64,000 nt of DNA from Flavivirga spongiicola (lineage in GTDB: Bacteria > Bacteroidota > Bacteroidia > Flavobacteriales > Flavobacteriaceae). The notes beneath the pieces are model-generated. The model did no database searches, was not told the origin of the DNA, and was given only the letters and a program-made list of their open reading frames with translations. A program made the position numbers and the translations under genes. Location of the stretch: contig NZ_JAUOEO010000002.1 of the NCBI RefSeq assembly GCF_030540825.1, positions 558,001-622,000 on the forward strand. The letters are read 5' to 3'. Below, piece by piece: positions 9,436-17,978 of this stretch. The number at the start of each line of letters is the position of its first letter. The first letter of the stretch is position 1.

Positions 9436-10315
9436 TGTTACAGTAGTTATTAGGTCTGTAGGAGAAAGAACCGAAAAGGCTTGCTATAATGCTATCTTAA
9501 AACAAGTAATTAAGGAAAATATATTTATAGTAAATGAACAGCCATTTAGTGAAGCGGTGAGACGTAATTTTGAAATAGGAGTCAAACAAAATTTACGATG
9601 GACACTTTCTGTAGATGCCGATTTAATACTTTCTAATAATGCTATAAAGGAAATGGTTGATGCATTTTCAAAATTAGAAAACAGTTATTTTATTTATCAA
9701 GGTTGGGTTTATGATAAGTTTTTTAAAGATTTTAGAACTGGAGGACCACATTTGTATAGAACTTCCTTGCTAGAAAAAGCTATTGAATTTATCCCCAAAG
9801 AAGGAACAAGTTTAAGGCCGGAATCTAGTACATACATCGCTATGAAAGAACTCGGACACGGGTATTTTGTTGACAATAAATATTATGGTTTACATGATTT
9901 TGAACAAAACAAACAAGATATTTATAGAAAGTTCTTTTTACATGCTAAAAAACACAGAAAGTTATTAGGCAAATTTTTAGATTCATGGAAAGAAGACATA
10001 TTAAAAGATGAAGATTATATTTTTGCTTTAAAAGGGCTAAGTGATGGGCTCTTATATAAAGGCAAGATTTTTATAGATGTTGATTTTTTTAAACAAAAAT
10101 CAAATCATTTTTTTTCCGAACTGAGTATTAAAGAGAAAGATAGTTTTTTAAATGAAGATGTCCTTAAAGAATATTTTTATATGGTAGAAAACCAACTAAC
10201 AAAAGCGAAGAATAAATTAAAAATTGATGATAATAACAAAAATGAAAATAACAAGGAGGTTAGTTTTCTTATGAAGATGAAGAATAAAGTTATTAAAACT
10301 ATTCATAAAAAATGA
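9425..10315 (+). CDS. GT-A fold (GT2-like) glycosyltransferase
   Basis: I place the start at the ATG at 9425 (MLDNVTVVIRSVGER), because the GT-A beta strand begins immediately after it. A TTG at 9395 would add only lysine-rich residues. The 296-residue protein has the nucleotide-sugar-binding start VTVVIRS and a metal-binding DAD motif (SVDADLIL). The C-terminal 100 residues are Lys/Asn-rich and not recognisable. Its start overlaps the methyltransferase end, and its stop overlaps the following GT4 gene by an ATGA junction. Donor and acceptor sugars cannot be read from the sequence. Confidence 0.7.
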   Translation: MLDNVTVVIRSVGERTEKACYNAILKQVIKENIFIVNEQPFSEAVRRNFEIGVKQNLRWTLSVDADLILSNNAIKEMVDAFSKLENSYFIYQGWVYDKFFKDFRTGGPHLYRTSLLEKAIEFIPKEGTSLRPESSTYIAMKELGHGYFVDNKYYGLHDFEQNKQDIYRKFFLHAKKHRKLLGKFLDSWKEDILKDEDYIFALKGLSDGLLYKGKIFIDVDFFKQKSNHFFSELSIKEKDSFLNEDVLKEYFYMVENQLTKAKNKLKIDDNNKNENNKEVSFLMKMKNKVIKTIHKK

Positions 10316-11436
10316 GTTTTAGCTTTACAAATAGTAATGTTATTATTATACTTAAATCTCCACAACTTGGAGGAGCAGAAAGACAAGCGTTAACCTTAGC
10401 AGGGTATTTACAAAATAGTCTTAAATGTAATGTTTTTATATATACTTATCTAAAAGCTAAAGCTTCACCACAATTTATAGAATTTTATAAAAAGCACAAT
10501 TTAAAAAATATATTTACCGTTAATAATCCACTAGTTGCTGGTTCTAAATACAAGTATCTTAAGATTCGTTTAAAATTAATGCTTTTTGCTTTAAAACTAA
10601 GAAAACATAGACCAGATATAATAATCCCATATTTAAATAGTCCATCATTAATAGCTGCGTATTGTAAAAAAATATCTGGAGCTAAAGTAACATTTTGGAA
10701 TAATAGAGGGTCGGAGGTGTATAGAAAAGATAAATTAGAAAAGCTAGCTGTATTAAAAACTAAGTTTTTTACTATAAATTCATTTGAAGCCATTACAGAT
10801 ATAGAAAATAACTTTAAAGTATCAAAAGAAAAGATTCATTTCACACCAAATTTTTTAACAATATCTACAAAAAAAGTAGTTAAAAGCAAGATTGAAGAAA
10901 GTAAAGAGTTGATAATTGGTATGTTAGCACATTTTAGAGAAGAAAAACTACAAATGTTATTGTTAGAAAGCTTCTTTGAATTATCAAAAAAACATGCTTT
11001 TATTAAGTTGCATTTGGTAGGCGATATTTTTGATGAAAATAAAGTAAAGAAAGCTAAGGAATATGTAAAAAGTAATAAGCTAGAACATAGAGTTCGTTTT
11101 ATTCATAAAGAATCTGCCAAAAATACGCTACCAGAATTCGATATAGGTGTTTTGATTTCGATAAAAGAAGGTATGTCTAATAGTTTAATGGAATACATGT
11201 ATTATAATTTGCCAATTGTTTGTACAAACCATAGTGGCAGTAAGTATCTTTTAGGAGATGAAAACGATTTTTTAATAAATAATAATAAACAGGAGCTAAT
11301 TCAAAAGCTAGAAACTCTAATCTTGAATAAAGATATAAGAGATAAAGAATCAGATAATAATAAAAAACTAATTGTTAAAGGCTTTAGAGTAGAGAAGTAT
11401 GTCTCTGATTTGGAGAGTATTATTAACTCGTTGTAA
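10312..11436 (+). CDS. GT4-family glycosyltransferase
   Basis: The 374-residue protein is a GT-B enzyme. It has the N-terminal LGGAERQALTLA motif typical of GT4 (the GGAE loop) and a C-terminal donor-binding domain with IKEGMSNSLMEYMYYNLPIV, the E-x7-E retaining-enzyme region. It starts with an ATGA overlap with the preceding glycosyltransferase gene. It should add one sugar of the repeat unit on the cytoplasmic side of the inner membrane. It is the last + strand gene before an oppositely oriented FkbM methyltransferase, with which it converges 13 bp apart. Confidence 0.88.
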   Translation: MSFSFTNSNVIIILKSPQLGGAERQALTLAGYLQNSLKCNVFIYTYLKAKASPQFIEFYKKHNLKNIFTVNNPLVAGSKYKYLKIRLKLMLFALKLRKHRPDIIIPYLNSPSLIAAYCKKISGAKVTFWNNRGSEVYRKDKLEKLAVLKTKFFTINSFEAITDIENNFKVSKEKIHFTPNFLTISTKKVVKSKIEESKELIIGMLAHFREEKLQMLLLESFFELSKKHAFIKLHLVGDIFDENKVKKAKEYVKSNKLEHRVRFIHKESAKNTLPEFDIGVLISIKEGMSNSLMEYMYYNLPIVCTNHSGSKYLLGDENDFLINNNKQELIQKLETLILNKDIRDKESDNNKKLIVKGFRVEKYVSDLESIINSL

Positions 11437-11449
11437 TTATTGAATGGAA

Positions 11450-12256
11450 TTAAAGGTTTTTGTTTTTCCAAAATAGAAAGAAGCCAATTTTATCTACAAG
11501 CTCAAAACCTAAATTTTGTAAAATATTTTCGCATTCTTTAGCTTCATCAACAGTCAGAATATCACAAAAGGGGTGGATTTCAAAAAAAACATTTTTAAAT
11601 TTTAATATTTCATTTTTATGATTCCTGAAAAAGTCTAATTCGCCTCCTTCAATATCCATTATTAAAGTATCAAAAACTAAACTATACTTTTTTTCTAAAT
11701 AGTCCATTCCAACCCCTTCAATACTAATTTTACTATTAGTAGAGCGTACAATACTACCTCCAACTATTCTGTTATGGATATAGAATATATTTGATTTGTT
11801 TTTGGAAATAATTTTGTTTTCTAAATGAAACTTACAATTATTTAAAGATTTATTTTCCTCTATACTATTGATTAAATTAGGATTTGCTTCCAATACCACA
11901 TGGTTCGTTTTGTTAGCTAATATATTGTTCGTAATACAAGAAATATAACCGAGACAACTTCCTAGTTCTAGTACGGTAGAATTTTTATTCAGATACTTGG
12001 ATATTAGAATACTTTCTTCACTTTCGTACTTATTTAAAACAAACCTTCCTCTAAACTTATAATCTGTTAAATCAAAGGGGATTTTTATATTGACACCATT
12101 ACTCCTGTACGTTTTAACGAAGTGAGTAAAGTATACTCCACAAATAAAAAGTTTGAAGTTCAATAAATCATATTTAAAAAAATGTCTAATTCTTTTAAGT
12201 TTTATAAAAACCGTTTTAATAAAACTAGGAGTATATTTTTTTAAGAATTGTTTCAT
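11450..12256 (-). CDS. FkbM-family methyltransferase
   Basis: This 268-residue protein carries the FkbM signature. It has STVLELGSCLGYISC as the SAM-binding glycine-rich loop, an acidic residue after the next strand (LEANP), and the family motif DTLIMDIEGGELDFFRN (D-x-E-G-x-E). FkbM enzymes usually O-methylate sugars or small molecules. It is the only gene on the minus strand within the first 37 kb, so it breaks the polysaccharide operon and may be transcribed separately or be a later insertion. The start ATG at 12256 is followed by basic residues and no signal peptide. Confidence 0.88.
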   Translation of the reverse strand: MKQFLKKYTPSFIKTVFIKLKRIRHFFKYDLLNFKLFICGVYFTHFVKTYRSNGVNIKIPFDLTDYKFRGRFVLNKYESEESILISKYLNKNSTVLELGSCLGYISCITNNILANKTNHVVLEANPNLINSIEENKSLNNCKFHLENKIISKNKSNIFYIHNRIVGGSIVRSTNSKISIEGVGMDYLEKKYSLVFDTLIMDIEGGELDFFRNHKNEILKFKNVFFEIHPFCDILTVDEAKECENILQNLGFELVDKIGFFLFWKNKNL

Positions 12257-12404
12257 TTTTTTTAAGTAAAAGTAAATAAAATTCTGGTATGGTATATTTG
12301 TTTATTACTGATGTAGCTCGGTTATGAAAATTAAGATTATTGTCTTTAAATTTGTAATAATAGATAAATAATTGTTCTAGAGTTATAAAAGTTGTAAAAA
12401 AGCA

Positions 12405-12434
12405 TTGTACAATTTGATTTCACTGTTATATTTG
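12405..12434 (+). promoter_or_regulatory. Bacteroidetes-type promoter for the downstream glycosyltransferase operon
   Basis: TTG at 12405-12407, a 19-base spacer and TATATTTG at 12427-12434 match the flavobacterial TTG-N17-19-TAnnTTTG consensus exactly. Transcription would begin near 12440, about 87 bases before the ATG at 12527. It lies in the 270-bp AT-rich gap left by the divergent FkbM gene, so it probably restarts transcription of the + strand cluster. A second TATATTTG at 12293 lacks a well-spaced TTG. Confidence 0.6.
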
Positions 12435-12526
12435 ATAAAAAAAGATAATTAAATAATATTTTTAAATAATACATAAAGGGATTCCCCTTTTTAAATTTAT
12501 ATTGCTTATAAAACTTTATGTAAAGT

Positions 12527-13672
12527 ATGAGAGTTCTTCTTGTTTCCATGCCATCGGTTCATTTTTTTAGATGGATAGAAAATCTTCCAAGTGACTATTT
12601 AGAATTGTACTGGTACAATATAACCGGGGAAAAGTTTGATGAGAAAAATGATAAATTTAAAGAGGTAAGCGTGTATAATAATAAACGCAAAATATCCTAC
12701 TTAAAAGGAGAGTATCTACTATCTAAAAAGCTTCCTTTTTATTATCAAAAACTAAGACATTTTGTAGAGGTCACAGAGAATGAAGACTTAGAACATATAA
12801 TACAAAAGCTTAAACCAGATATTATTCATAGTTTTGAAATGCAATCATGTTCATATCCTATTCTTAAAACTATGAATAAAAATAAGGAGTTAGATTGGAT
12901 ATATTCTTGTTGGGGAAGTGATTTGTATTACTATAAACAGTTTTCTTCTCACAAAAGAATGATAAAAAAAGTGTTGAAAAGGGTTGATTATTTAATTACC
13001 GATTGTAAAAGAGACTATAATTTAGCTAGAACATTAGATTTCAAAGGAAAACACCTTGGAGTGATACCCGGTGGAAGTGGCTATAATATCAATGAATTAA
13101 TTAATAATGTTCAGCCCTTTGAAAAAAGGAATATTATTTTGATTAAAGGTTATCAGCACACTTTTGGTAGGGCTATAAATATTGTTAAAGCTATTGAGTC
13201 TATAGCAGTAAATCAAATAAATCCATATAAAATTATCGTTTTTGGAGCTCATGAATTTGTTGTGAATTATGTTAAGAAAAAGAAACTTGACTTTGAAACC
13301 TATCACAGACACCAATTGCAGCATGGTGAAGTCATTAAGCTAATGGGGAAATCCTTAATTTATATAGGAAACAGTACATCAGATGGTATTCCTAATACAT
13401 TATTAGAAGCTATAACCATGGGAGCATTTCCTATTCAATCAAATCCAGGTAGAGTTTCTGAAGAAATAATAAATAATGGAGAAAATGGATTATTAATAAA
13501 CGACCCTGAAGATATAAGCGAAATAAAAAATGCTATTTTAGCAGCATTGCATACCCCTGATAAACTAAAAGAAGCCTTTAGTTATAATTTAGAGTTTGCT
13601 AAGAAAAATTTAGATAAAGAGATTATAAAACAGAAAATATATGATGCATATCTTTCTGTTATAGAAAAATAA
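12527..13672 (+). CDS. GT4-like glycosyltransferase, paralogue A
   Basis: A 381-residue GT-B protein starting MRVLLVSMPSVHFFRWI. The C-terminal half has a clear donor site (SDGIPNTLLEAITMGAFPIQ) with the E-x7-E type spacing of GT4. It is clearly homologous along its length to the protein encoded at 16813-17964: both share WGSDLYY, DCKRD, a PGG loop, ILIKGYQ and GNS-SDG-PNTLLEAI blocks. The N-terminal domain lacks the usual GGAE loop, so the pair forms a distinct subgroup. The first gene after the divergent FkbM gene, it probably has its own promoter. Confidence 0.82.
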   Translation: MRVLLVSMPSVHFFRWIENLPSDYLELYWYNITGEKFDEKNDKFKEVSVYNNKRKISYLKGEYLLSKKLPFYYQKLRHFVEVTENEDLEHIIQKLKPDIIHSFEMQSCSYPILKTMNKNKELDWIYSCWGSDLYYYKQFSSHKRMIKKVLKRVDYLITDCKRDYNLARTLDFKGKHLGVIPGGSGYNINELINNVQPFEKRNIILIKGYQHTFGRAINIVKAIESIAVNQINPYKIIVFGAHEFVVNYVKKKKLDFETYHRHQLQHGEVIKLMGKSLIYIGNSTSDGIPNTLLEAITMGAFPIQSNPGRVSEEIINNGENGLLINDPEDISEIKNAILAALHTPDKLKEAFSYNLEFAKKNLDKEIIKQKIYDAYLSVIEK

Positions 13673-13689
13673 AAGATAAATAAAAAAGA

Positions 13690-14613
13690 ATGTCCAATAT
13701 ATTAATAACAGGCGGTGCAGGTAATGTTGGTAGTACGTTAGCATCTAAACTTGCTGAGGATGAAAATAACTTCATTGTTATTGCAGATAATTTAAGTACA
13801 GGATCAATAAATAAAGTTCCAGATTTAGCCAATGTTAAGCTGATAAAAACAAATGTTAATCATTACAATGATTTGGTACCCATTTTTGGAAGATATAATT
13901 TTGATTATGTATTCCATTATGCAGCGGTTGTTGGGGTAAAACGAACTCTAGAAAATCCTGTAATGGTTTTAGATGATATTGAAGGTATAAAAAACATTTT
14001 GTCTCTGTCAAAAAACTCTGGAGTCAAAAGGGTTTTTTATTCAAGTTCGTCAGAGGTATATGGCGAGCCTTTTGAGGTACCACAAAATGAAAATACAACA
14101 CCGTTAAATTCTAGGTTGCCTTATGCTATAGTAAAAAATATAGGCGAAGCATTTTTTAAATCTTACTACCAAGAATATGGCTTAGAGTATACAATTTTTC
14201 GCTTTTTTAATACGTATGGCCCAAATCAAAGTGAAGATTTTGTTCTTCCAAAGTTTATAAAGGCTGCGTTACAAGATAAACCAATATATATATATGGTGA
14301 TGGGATGCAAACTCGTTCATTTTGTTATGTTGAAGATAATGTAGAAACATGTATAAAAGCAATTAACGATGAAAGCTGTATTAATGATGTTATTAATGTA
14401 GGAAGTGATATAGAACAAACTATTTTATCGCTAGCACAAGATGTTATTAAAATGACAAAATCTAAAAGTGAAATAATTCACCTTCCTCCTTTAGAAGAAG
14501 GAGATATGACGAGGCGTTGTCCAGATATATCAAAAATGAAAACTATTATAAACAGAGATTTGATTAGTCTAGAAAAGGGTGTGCAGTATTTAATTGATCA
14601 TTATCAAAGTTAA
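13690..14613 (+). CDS. NAD-dependent nucleotide-sugar epimerase/dehydratase (extended SDR)
   Basis: The 307-residue protein has the SDR nucleotide-binding motif TGGAGNVGS at residues 7-15, the catalytic serine cluster YSSSSEVYG, and the YAIVK (Y-x3-K) catalytic pair. The NTYGPNQ motif is typical of UDP-glucose 4-epimerase and dTDP-glucose dehydratase relatives. It should interconvert a nucleotide-bound hexose used by the neighbouring glycosyltransferases. The exact substrate is not predictable from sequence alone; a UDP-hexose 4-epimerase-like role is the most likely. Confidence 0.88.
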   Translation: MSNILITGGAGNVGSTLASKLAEDENNFIVIADNLSTGSINKVPDLANVKLIKTNVNHYNDLVPIFGRYNFDYVFHYAAVVGVKRTLENPVMVLDDIEGIKNILSLSKNSGVKRVFYSSSSEVYGEPFEVPQNENTTPLNSRLPYAIVKNIGEAFFKSYYQEYGLEYTIFRFFNTYGPNQSEDFVLPKFIKAALQDKPIYIYGDGMQTRSFCYVEDNVETCIKAINDESCINDVINVGSDIEQTILSLAQDVIKMTKSKSEIIHLPPLEEGDMTRRCPDISKMKTIINRDLISLEKGVQYLIDHYQS

Positions 14614-14619
14614 CATTGC

Positions 14620-15648
14620 ATGAGAATTGAAGCTAACCCAACCAGAGACAAAAAAATACCTATTGAGGTAGGATATCATAGAGTTATTATTCCTTTATAT
14701 GTACCTAAAGAGAAAGACTATTACAAAGACGCTTTCAGGATTTTTAAATTATGTTTAGAATCTTTAATAAAAACGACATCTAATAACATAAAAATATCTG
14801 TTATTAGTAATGGATGTTGTAATAGTGTCAATCAAAAATTATTTAATCTTTATGAAGAAGGGCTGTTCGAAGAGCTTATTATAGAAAAAGAAGGTATTGG
14901 TAAAATTAATAGTGTTTTAAAAGCTTTAAGAACTTGTAATGAAAGGTTAATAACAATTACAGATGCTGATGTTTTATTTTTGAACGAATGGGAAAAAGAG
15001 GTTGTTTCTGTGTTTGAACATTTCCCTAAAGCAGGAGCAGTTTGTCCAGTACCTATTTATAGAAAGCATAAGGAGCTTACAGGTAATATTTGGATGGATC
15101 ATTTGTTTTCAAATAAGATGAAATTTTCAAAAGTCCTAAACCCAGAAGCGATGACACTTTTTGCAAAAAGTATTGGTTGGCCTTGGTTGGATGAAAAATA
15201 TAAAGATGTTATATTAACACTTGATTCTAAAAAACAAAAAAAAGCCGTTGTAGGTTGCTCTCATTTTGTAACAACATATAAAAAGGAAGTATTTGATAAA
15301 TTACCTAAAGGAAATACCGAATTTAAAATAAGCGGAGATAGTGAATATAGGTATACAGATTTACCAGTTTTAAAAGCAGGTGGATATCGATTATCTACAT
15401 ATGATAATTATGCGTATCACATGGGTAATATTTATGAAGAATGGATGGGAGAAGTATTTGATGAAATTAAAAATGAGCATAATACTTATGAGTTAGATTT
15501 ACAAAGCCTAAAAAACGGAAAGTATGCAGTAATAAAGCATAGGTTTTTTACTAAGCTATTAAAGTCCTCACTAATACATTTAATGTTGCTTAAATTGAAA
15601 GGACTTCCAAAAAGTAAATTTAAAAACTTTATTTCTGGCCAGAATTAA
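14620..15648 (+). CDS. GT-A fold glycosyltransferase
   Basis: A 342-residue protein with a GT-A core. It has a strand-rich start (HRVIIPLYVP), a block KISVISNGCC, and the metal-binding motif TDADVLF that coordinates the nucleotide sugar. The following AVCPVPIYRKH segment and a later HFVTTYKKE resemble the acceptor loops of GT2-like enzymes. It begins 6 bp after the epimerase stop. A GT2-type transfer is likely, but the family match is divergent and the sugar is unknown. Confidence 0.72.
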   Translation: MRIEANPTRDKKIPIEVGYHRVIIPLYVPKEKDYYKDAFRIFKLCLESLIKTTSNNIKISVISNGCCNSVNQKLFNLYEEGLFEELIIEKEGIGKINSVLKALRTCNERLITITDADVLFLNEWEKEVVSVFEHFPKAGAVCPVPIYRKHKELTGNIWMDHLFSNKMKFSKVLNPEAMTLFAKSIGWPWLDEKYKDVILTLDSKKQKKAVVGCSHFVTTYKKEVFDKLPKGNTEFKISGDSEYRYTDLPVLKAGGYRLSTYDNYAYHMGNIYEEWMGEVFDEIKNEHNTYELDLQSLKNGKYAVIKHRFFTKLLKSSLIHLMLLKLKGLPKSKFKNFISGQN

Positions 15649-15731
15649 TGTGAGTTTAGCTGTTTTCTAGAATAGAAATATTTTAAAAAGTCAACCATGA
15701 AAAGTATTTATTATAAGAATGCTATTATTTA

Positions 15732-16799
15732 ATGATAACAATCGTTTTAACATATAGAAATAGAAATTTAAATATTGTAAAAAAATGTTTTGATAGTTTG
15801 TTAAATCAAACAAATAAACATTTTAAAATTGTTTTGGTAGATTATGGGAGTATAGAGTCCTATAAAAATAGACTTGTAAAGTTAGTTGAGAAGTGTGCAT
15901 TTATTGAGTTAATTAGATGTGAAACAGAACAACAGCTATGGTGTAAATCAAGAGCTATCAATATTGTTTTAAAACAATGCCAGACACCCTATTTTTTTGT
16001 TGGAGATATAGATATGATATATCACCCACACTTTGTTGAAATTCTCCATAGCTTAAAAAATGATAAAGCCATGACTTATTTTCAGGTTGGTTTTTTAAGT
16101 GAATCTGAGTCTAAAAAAGATAAAGCATTCAATGATTATAAAATTAGTTTTAAGTCAAGTAATGAAGCAACAGGGATGACTTTATATAAAACAGATATTT
16201 TAAAATCTATTAATGGTTATGACGAGTTTTACAATGGTTGGGGAAGTGAAGATACAGATATCCATATAAGGTTGAAAAATGATAAAAAAACCACTGTGTT
16301 TTATGATAAAGGTATATTGATATTACATCAATGGCATCCTAAAACATATAGAAATAAAGAAAGTACATCACCATTTCATTCTAATCTAGAAAAGATCAAT
16401 CAAAAGTATTTAGAGTATACAAAAATAACAAAAAGGGTTTCTGCAAATAAAGCTTTTAAATGGGGAGATTATAATCCTGAGAATTATAAATTACTAAATA
16501 CAGTGAACAACGAGTTTACCATTAGCAATGAATTATCAGATGTTAAAGGGTTTGTAAGTAATGTATTATTAAATTTAAAGAATGAAGTAGTTTCGGTTAA
16601 AGTTAAAAGACACAAAGAGTATAAGTCTCTAAATTATATTGCGAAAAAAATTTTAAATAAAAAAACAAAAGTGTTTCTGAATATGCAAATTGTTAACGAT
16701 TTGCTTTTGGAAGCTATCATAATGAACCTTAGAAACTGTCCTTATAAGTTTGTTTTTAATCGAAATTCATTAGAGATATCACTTACAATTAAATTATAG
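15732..16799 (+). CDS. GT2/GT7-type glycosyltransferase with galactosyltransferase-like C-terminal motif
   Basis: The first 230 residues form a GT2 domain: ITIVLTYRNR at the N-terminus, GDIDMIYHP as the DxD site, and NGWGSEDTDIHIRL. The last is the W-G-x-E-D-x-D signature shared with the Glyco_transf_7C (beta-1,4-galactosyltransferase-like) region. The C-terminal 120 residues are Lys/Asn-rich and unassigned. An 83-bp gap before it is the largest in this part of the cluster but shows no clear promoter. The product should add a hexose or N-acetylhexosamine. Confidence 0.82.
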   Translation: MITIVLTYRNRNLNIVKKCFDSLLNQTNKHFKIVLVDYGSIESYKNRLVKLVEKCAFIELIRCETEQQLWCKSRAINIVLKQCQTPYFFVGDIDMIYHPHFVEILHSLKNDKAMTYFQVGFLSESESKKDKAFNDYKISFKSSNEATGMTLYKTDILKSINGYDEFYNGWGSEDTDIHIRLKNDKKTTVFYDKGILILHQWHPKTYRNKESTSPFHSNLEKINQKYLEYTKITKRVSANKAFKWGDYNPENYKLLNTVNNEFTISNELSDVKGFVSNVLLNLKNEVVSVKVKRHKEYKSLNYIAKKILNKKTKVFLNMQIVNDLLLEAIIMNLRNCPYKFVFNRNSLEISLTIKL

Positions 16800-16812
16800 G
16801 TAATTAATCATT

Positions 16813-17964
16813 ATGAAAATTTTACTTGTATCGATGAATTCAATCCATTTTCAAAGATGGACAGATCAACTCAAAGATTCAGGTCATGACTTATATTGGT
16901 TTCATATTTTAGATGGAGGATATTCTAATAAATTACCATGGGTAAATCAAATTGTAGATTGGAAACAAAAATATCCAAACTTAAAAGGAAGAATTTTTAT
17001 TAAAAAAAAATTCCCTCGCTTATATAAAAAACTTAGTTTTTTAATAGAAAATGATGTAAAAAAAATTTTTGAAGAAAAATTAAAAGAAATAAAACCTGAT
17101 CTTGTACATAGTTTTGTACTCTATATATCATGTACGCCTATTTTAAAGGTGATGCAAAAATATTATGACTTGCCTTGGATTTATTCTTCATGGGGAAGTG
17201 ATTTGTATTATTTTAAAGAAATTCCAAAATACAAACAAGATATTTTAAAAGTACTTTCAAGAATAAATTACCTGTTTGCAGATTGTAAGCGTGATACTTC
17301 ATTAGCAAGAAACTTAGGGTTTAAAGGAGGGTTTTTGGGAGTATATCCAGGAGGTGGAGGTTTTAATTATAAAGAATCAGATGCTTATATTAGACCAATC
17401 TCAGAACGAAAAACTATTTTAATTAAAGGGTATCAAGGTCGTTCTGGGAAAGCTATAGAGGTTTTAAAAGCATTAGAGGCGATTTCAAATGAATTAAAAA
17501 ACTATAATATTATAGTTTTTGGTGGAGACGAAGAAGTCGCAAATTATATTGTTGGCCAGGATTTATCTAAGAAATTAGCTGTAAAGACTTTATTGAGAAA
17601 AGATTTTTTACCTCACAATAAAATTTTAGAACTTATGGGAGAAGCTCTCATCTACATAGGAAATAGCAATTCTGATGGAATGCCAAATACTTTATTGGAA
17701 GCTATAGCTCAAGGCGCTTTCCCTATCCAATCCAATCCAGGAGGAGCATCAGCGGAGGTGATAGAGCATCATGAAAATGGACTATTAATCGAAGATTGTA
17801 ATAGTATAGAAGAAATTAAGAATCATGTTTTAACCGTAATAGAAAATTCAGAATTATTAGAAAGAGCGTTTGGAATAAACCTTAACAGAGTGAAACCAAA
17901 ATTTGAAAGAGCACTGATTAAAAAACAAGTTTTAGAAGCTTATAAGAAGGTTTTAAAGAGCTAG
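16813..17964 (+). CDS. GT4-like glycosyltransferase, paralogue B
   Basis: A 383-residue GT-B protein, the paralogue of the gene at 12527. The shared blocks run from the N-terminal LLVSM-S-HF-RW to the donor site SDGMPNTLLEAIAQGAFPIQ. The DNA still shares an exact 20-base stretch, at 12911-12930 and 17191-17210, over the WGSDLYY codons. The two copies flank the epimerase and two GT-A genes. They probably use similar donors with different acceptors, since the N-terminal acceptor domains differ more. Confidence 0.82.
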   Translation: MKILLVSMNSIHFQRWTDQLKDSGHDLYWFHILDGGYSNKLPWVNQIVDWKQKYPNLKGRIFIKKKFPRLYKKLSFLIENDVKKIFEEKLKEIKPDLVHSFVLYISCTPILKVMQKYYDLPWIYSSWGSDLYYFKEIPKYKQDILKVLSRINYLFADCKRDTSLARNLGFKGGFLGVYPGGGGFNYKESDAYIRPISERKTILIKGYQGRSGKAIEVLKALEAISNELKNYNIIVFGGDEEVANYIVGQDLSKKLAVKTLLRKDFLPHNKILELMGEALIYIGNSNSDGMPNTLLEAIAQGAFPIQSNPGGASAEVIEHHENGLLIEDCNSIEEIKNHVLTVIENSELLERAFGINLNRVKPKFERALIKKQVLEAYKKVLKS

Positions 17965-17978
17965 ATAATGCCCTTAAT

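Noticed and set aside
12293..12300. Second TATATTTG box before the gene at 12527
   Set aside because: No TTG at the proper spacing, and the box at 12427 fits better and is closer.
12346..12549. Minus-strand 67-codon frame in the gap before the glycosyltransferase at 12527
   Set aside because: The frame lies in AT-rich intergenic DNA, is rich in Phe/Tyr/Asn and overlaps a consensus promoter.
15697..15732. 11-codon frame ending on the ATG of the next glycosyltransferase gene
   Set aside because: It could be a leader peptide, but so short a frame in AT-rich DNA is expected by chance.
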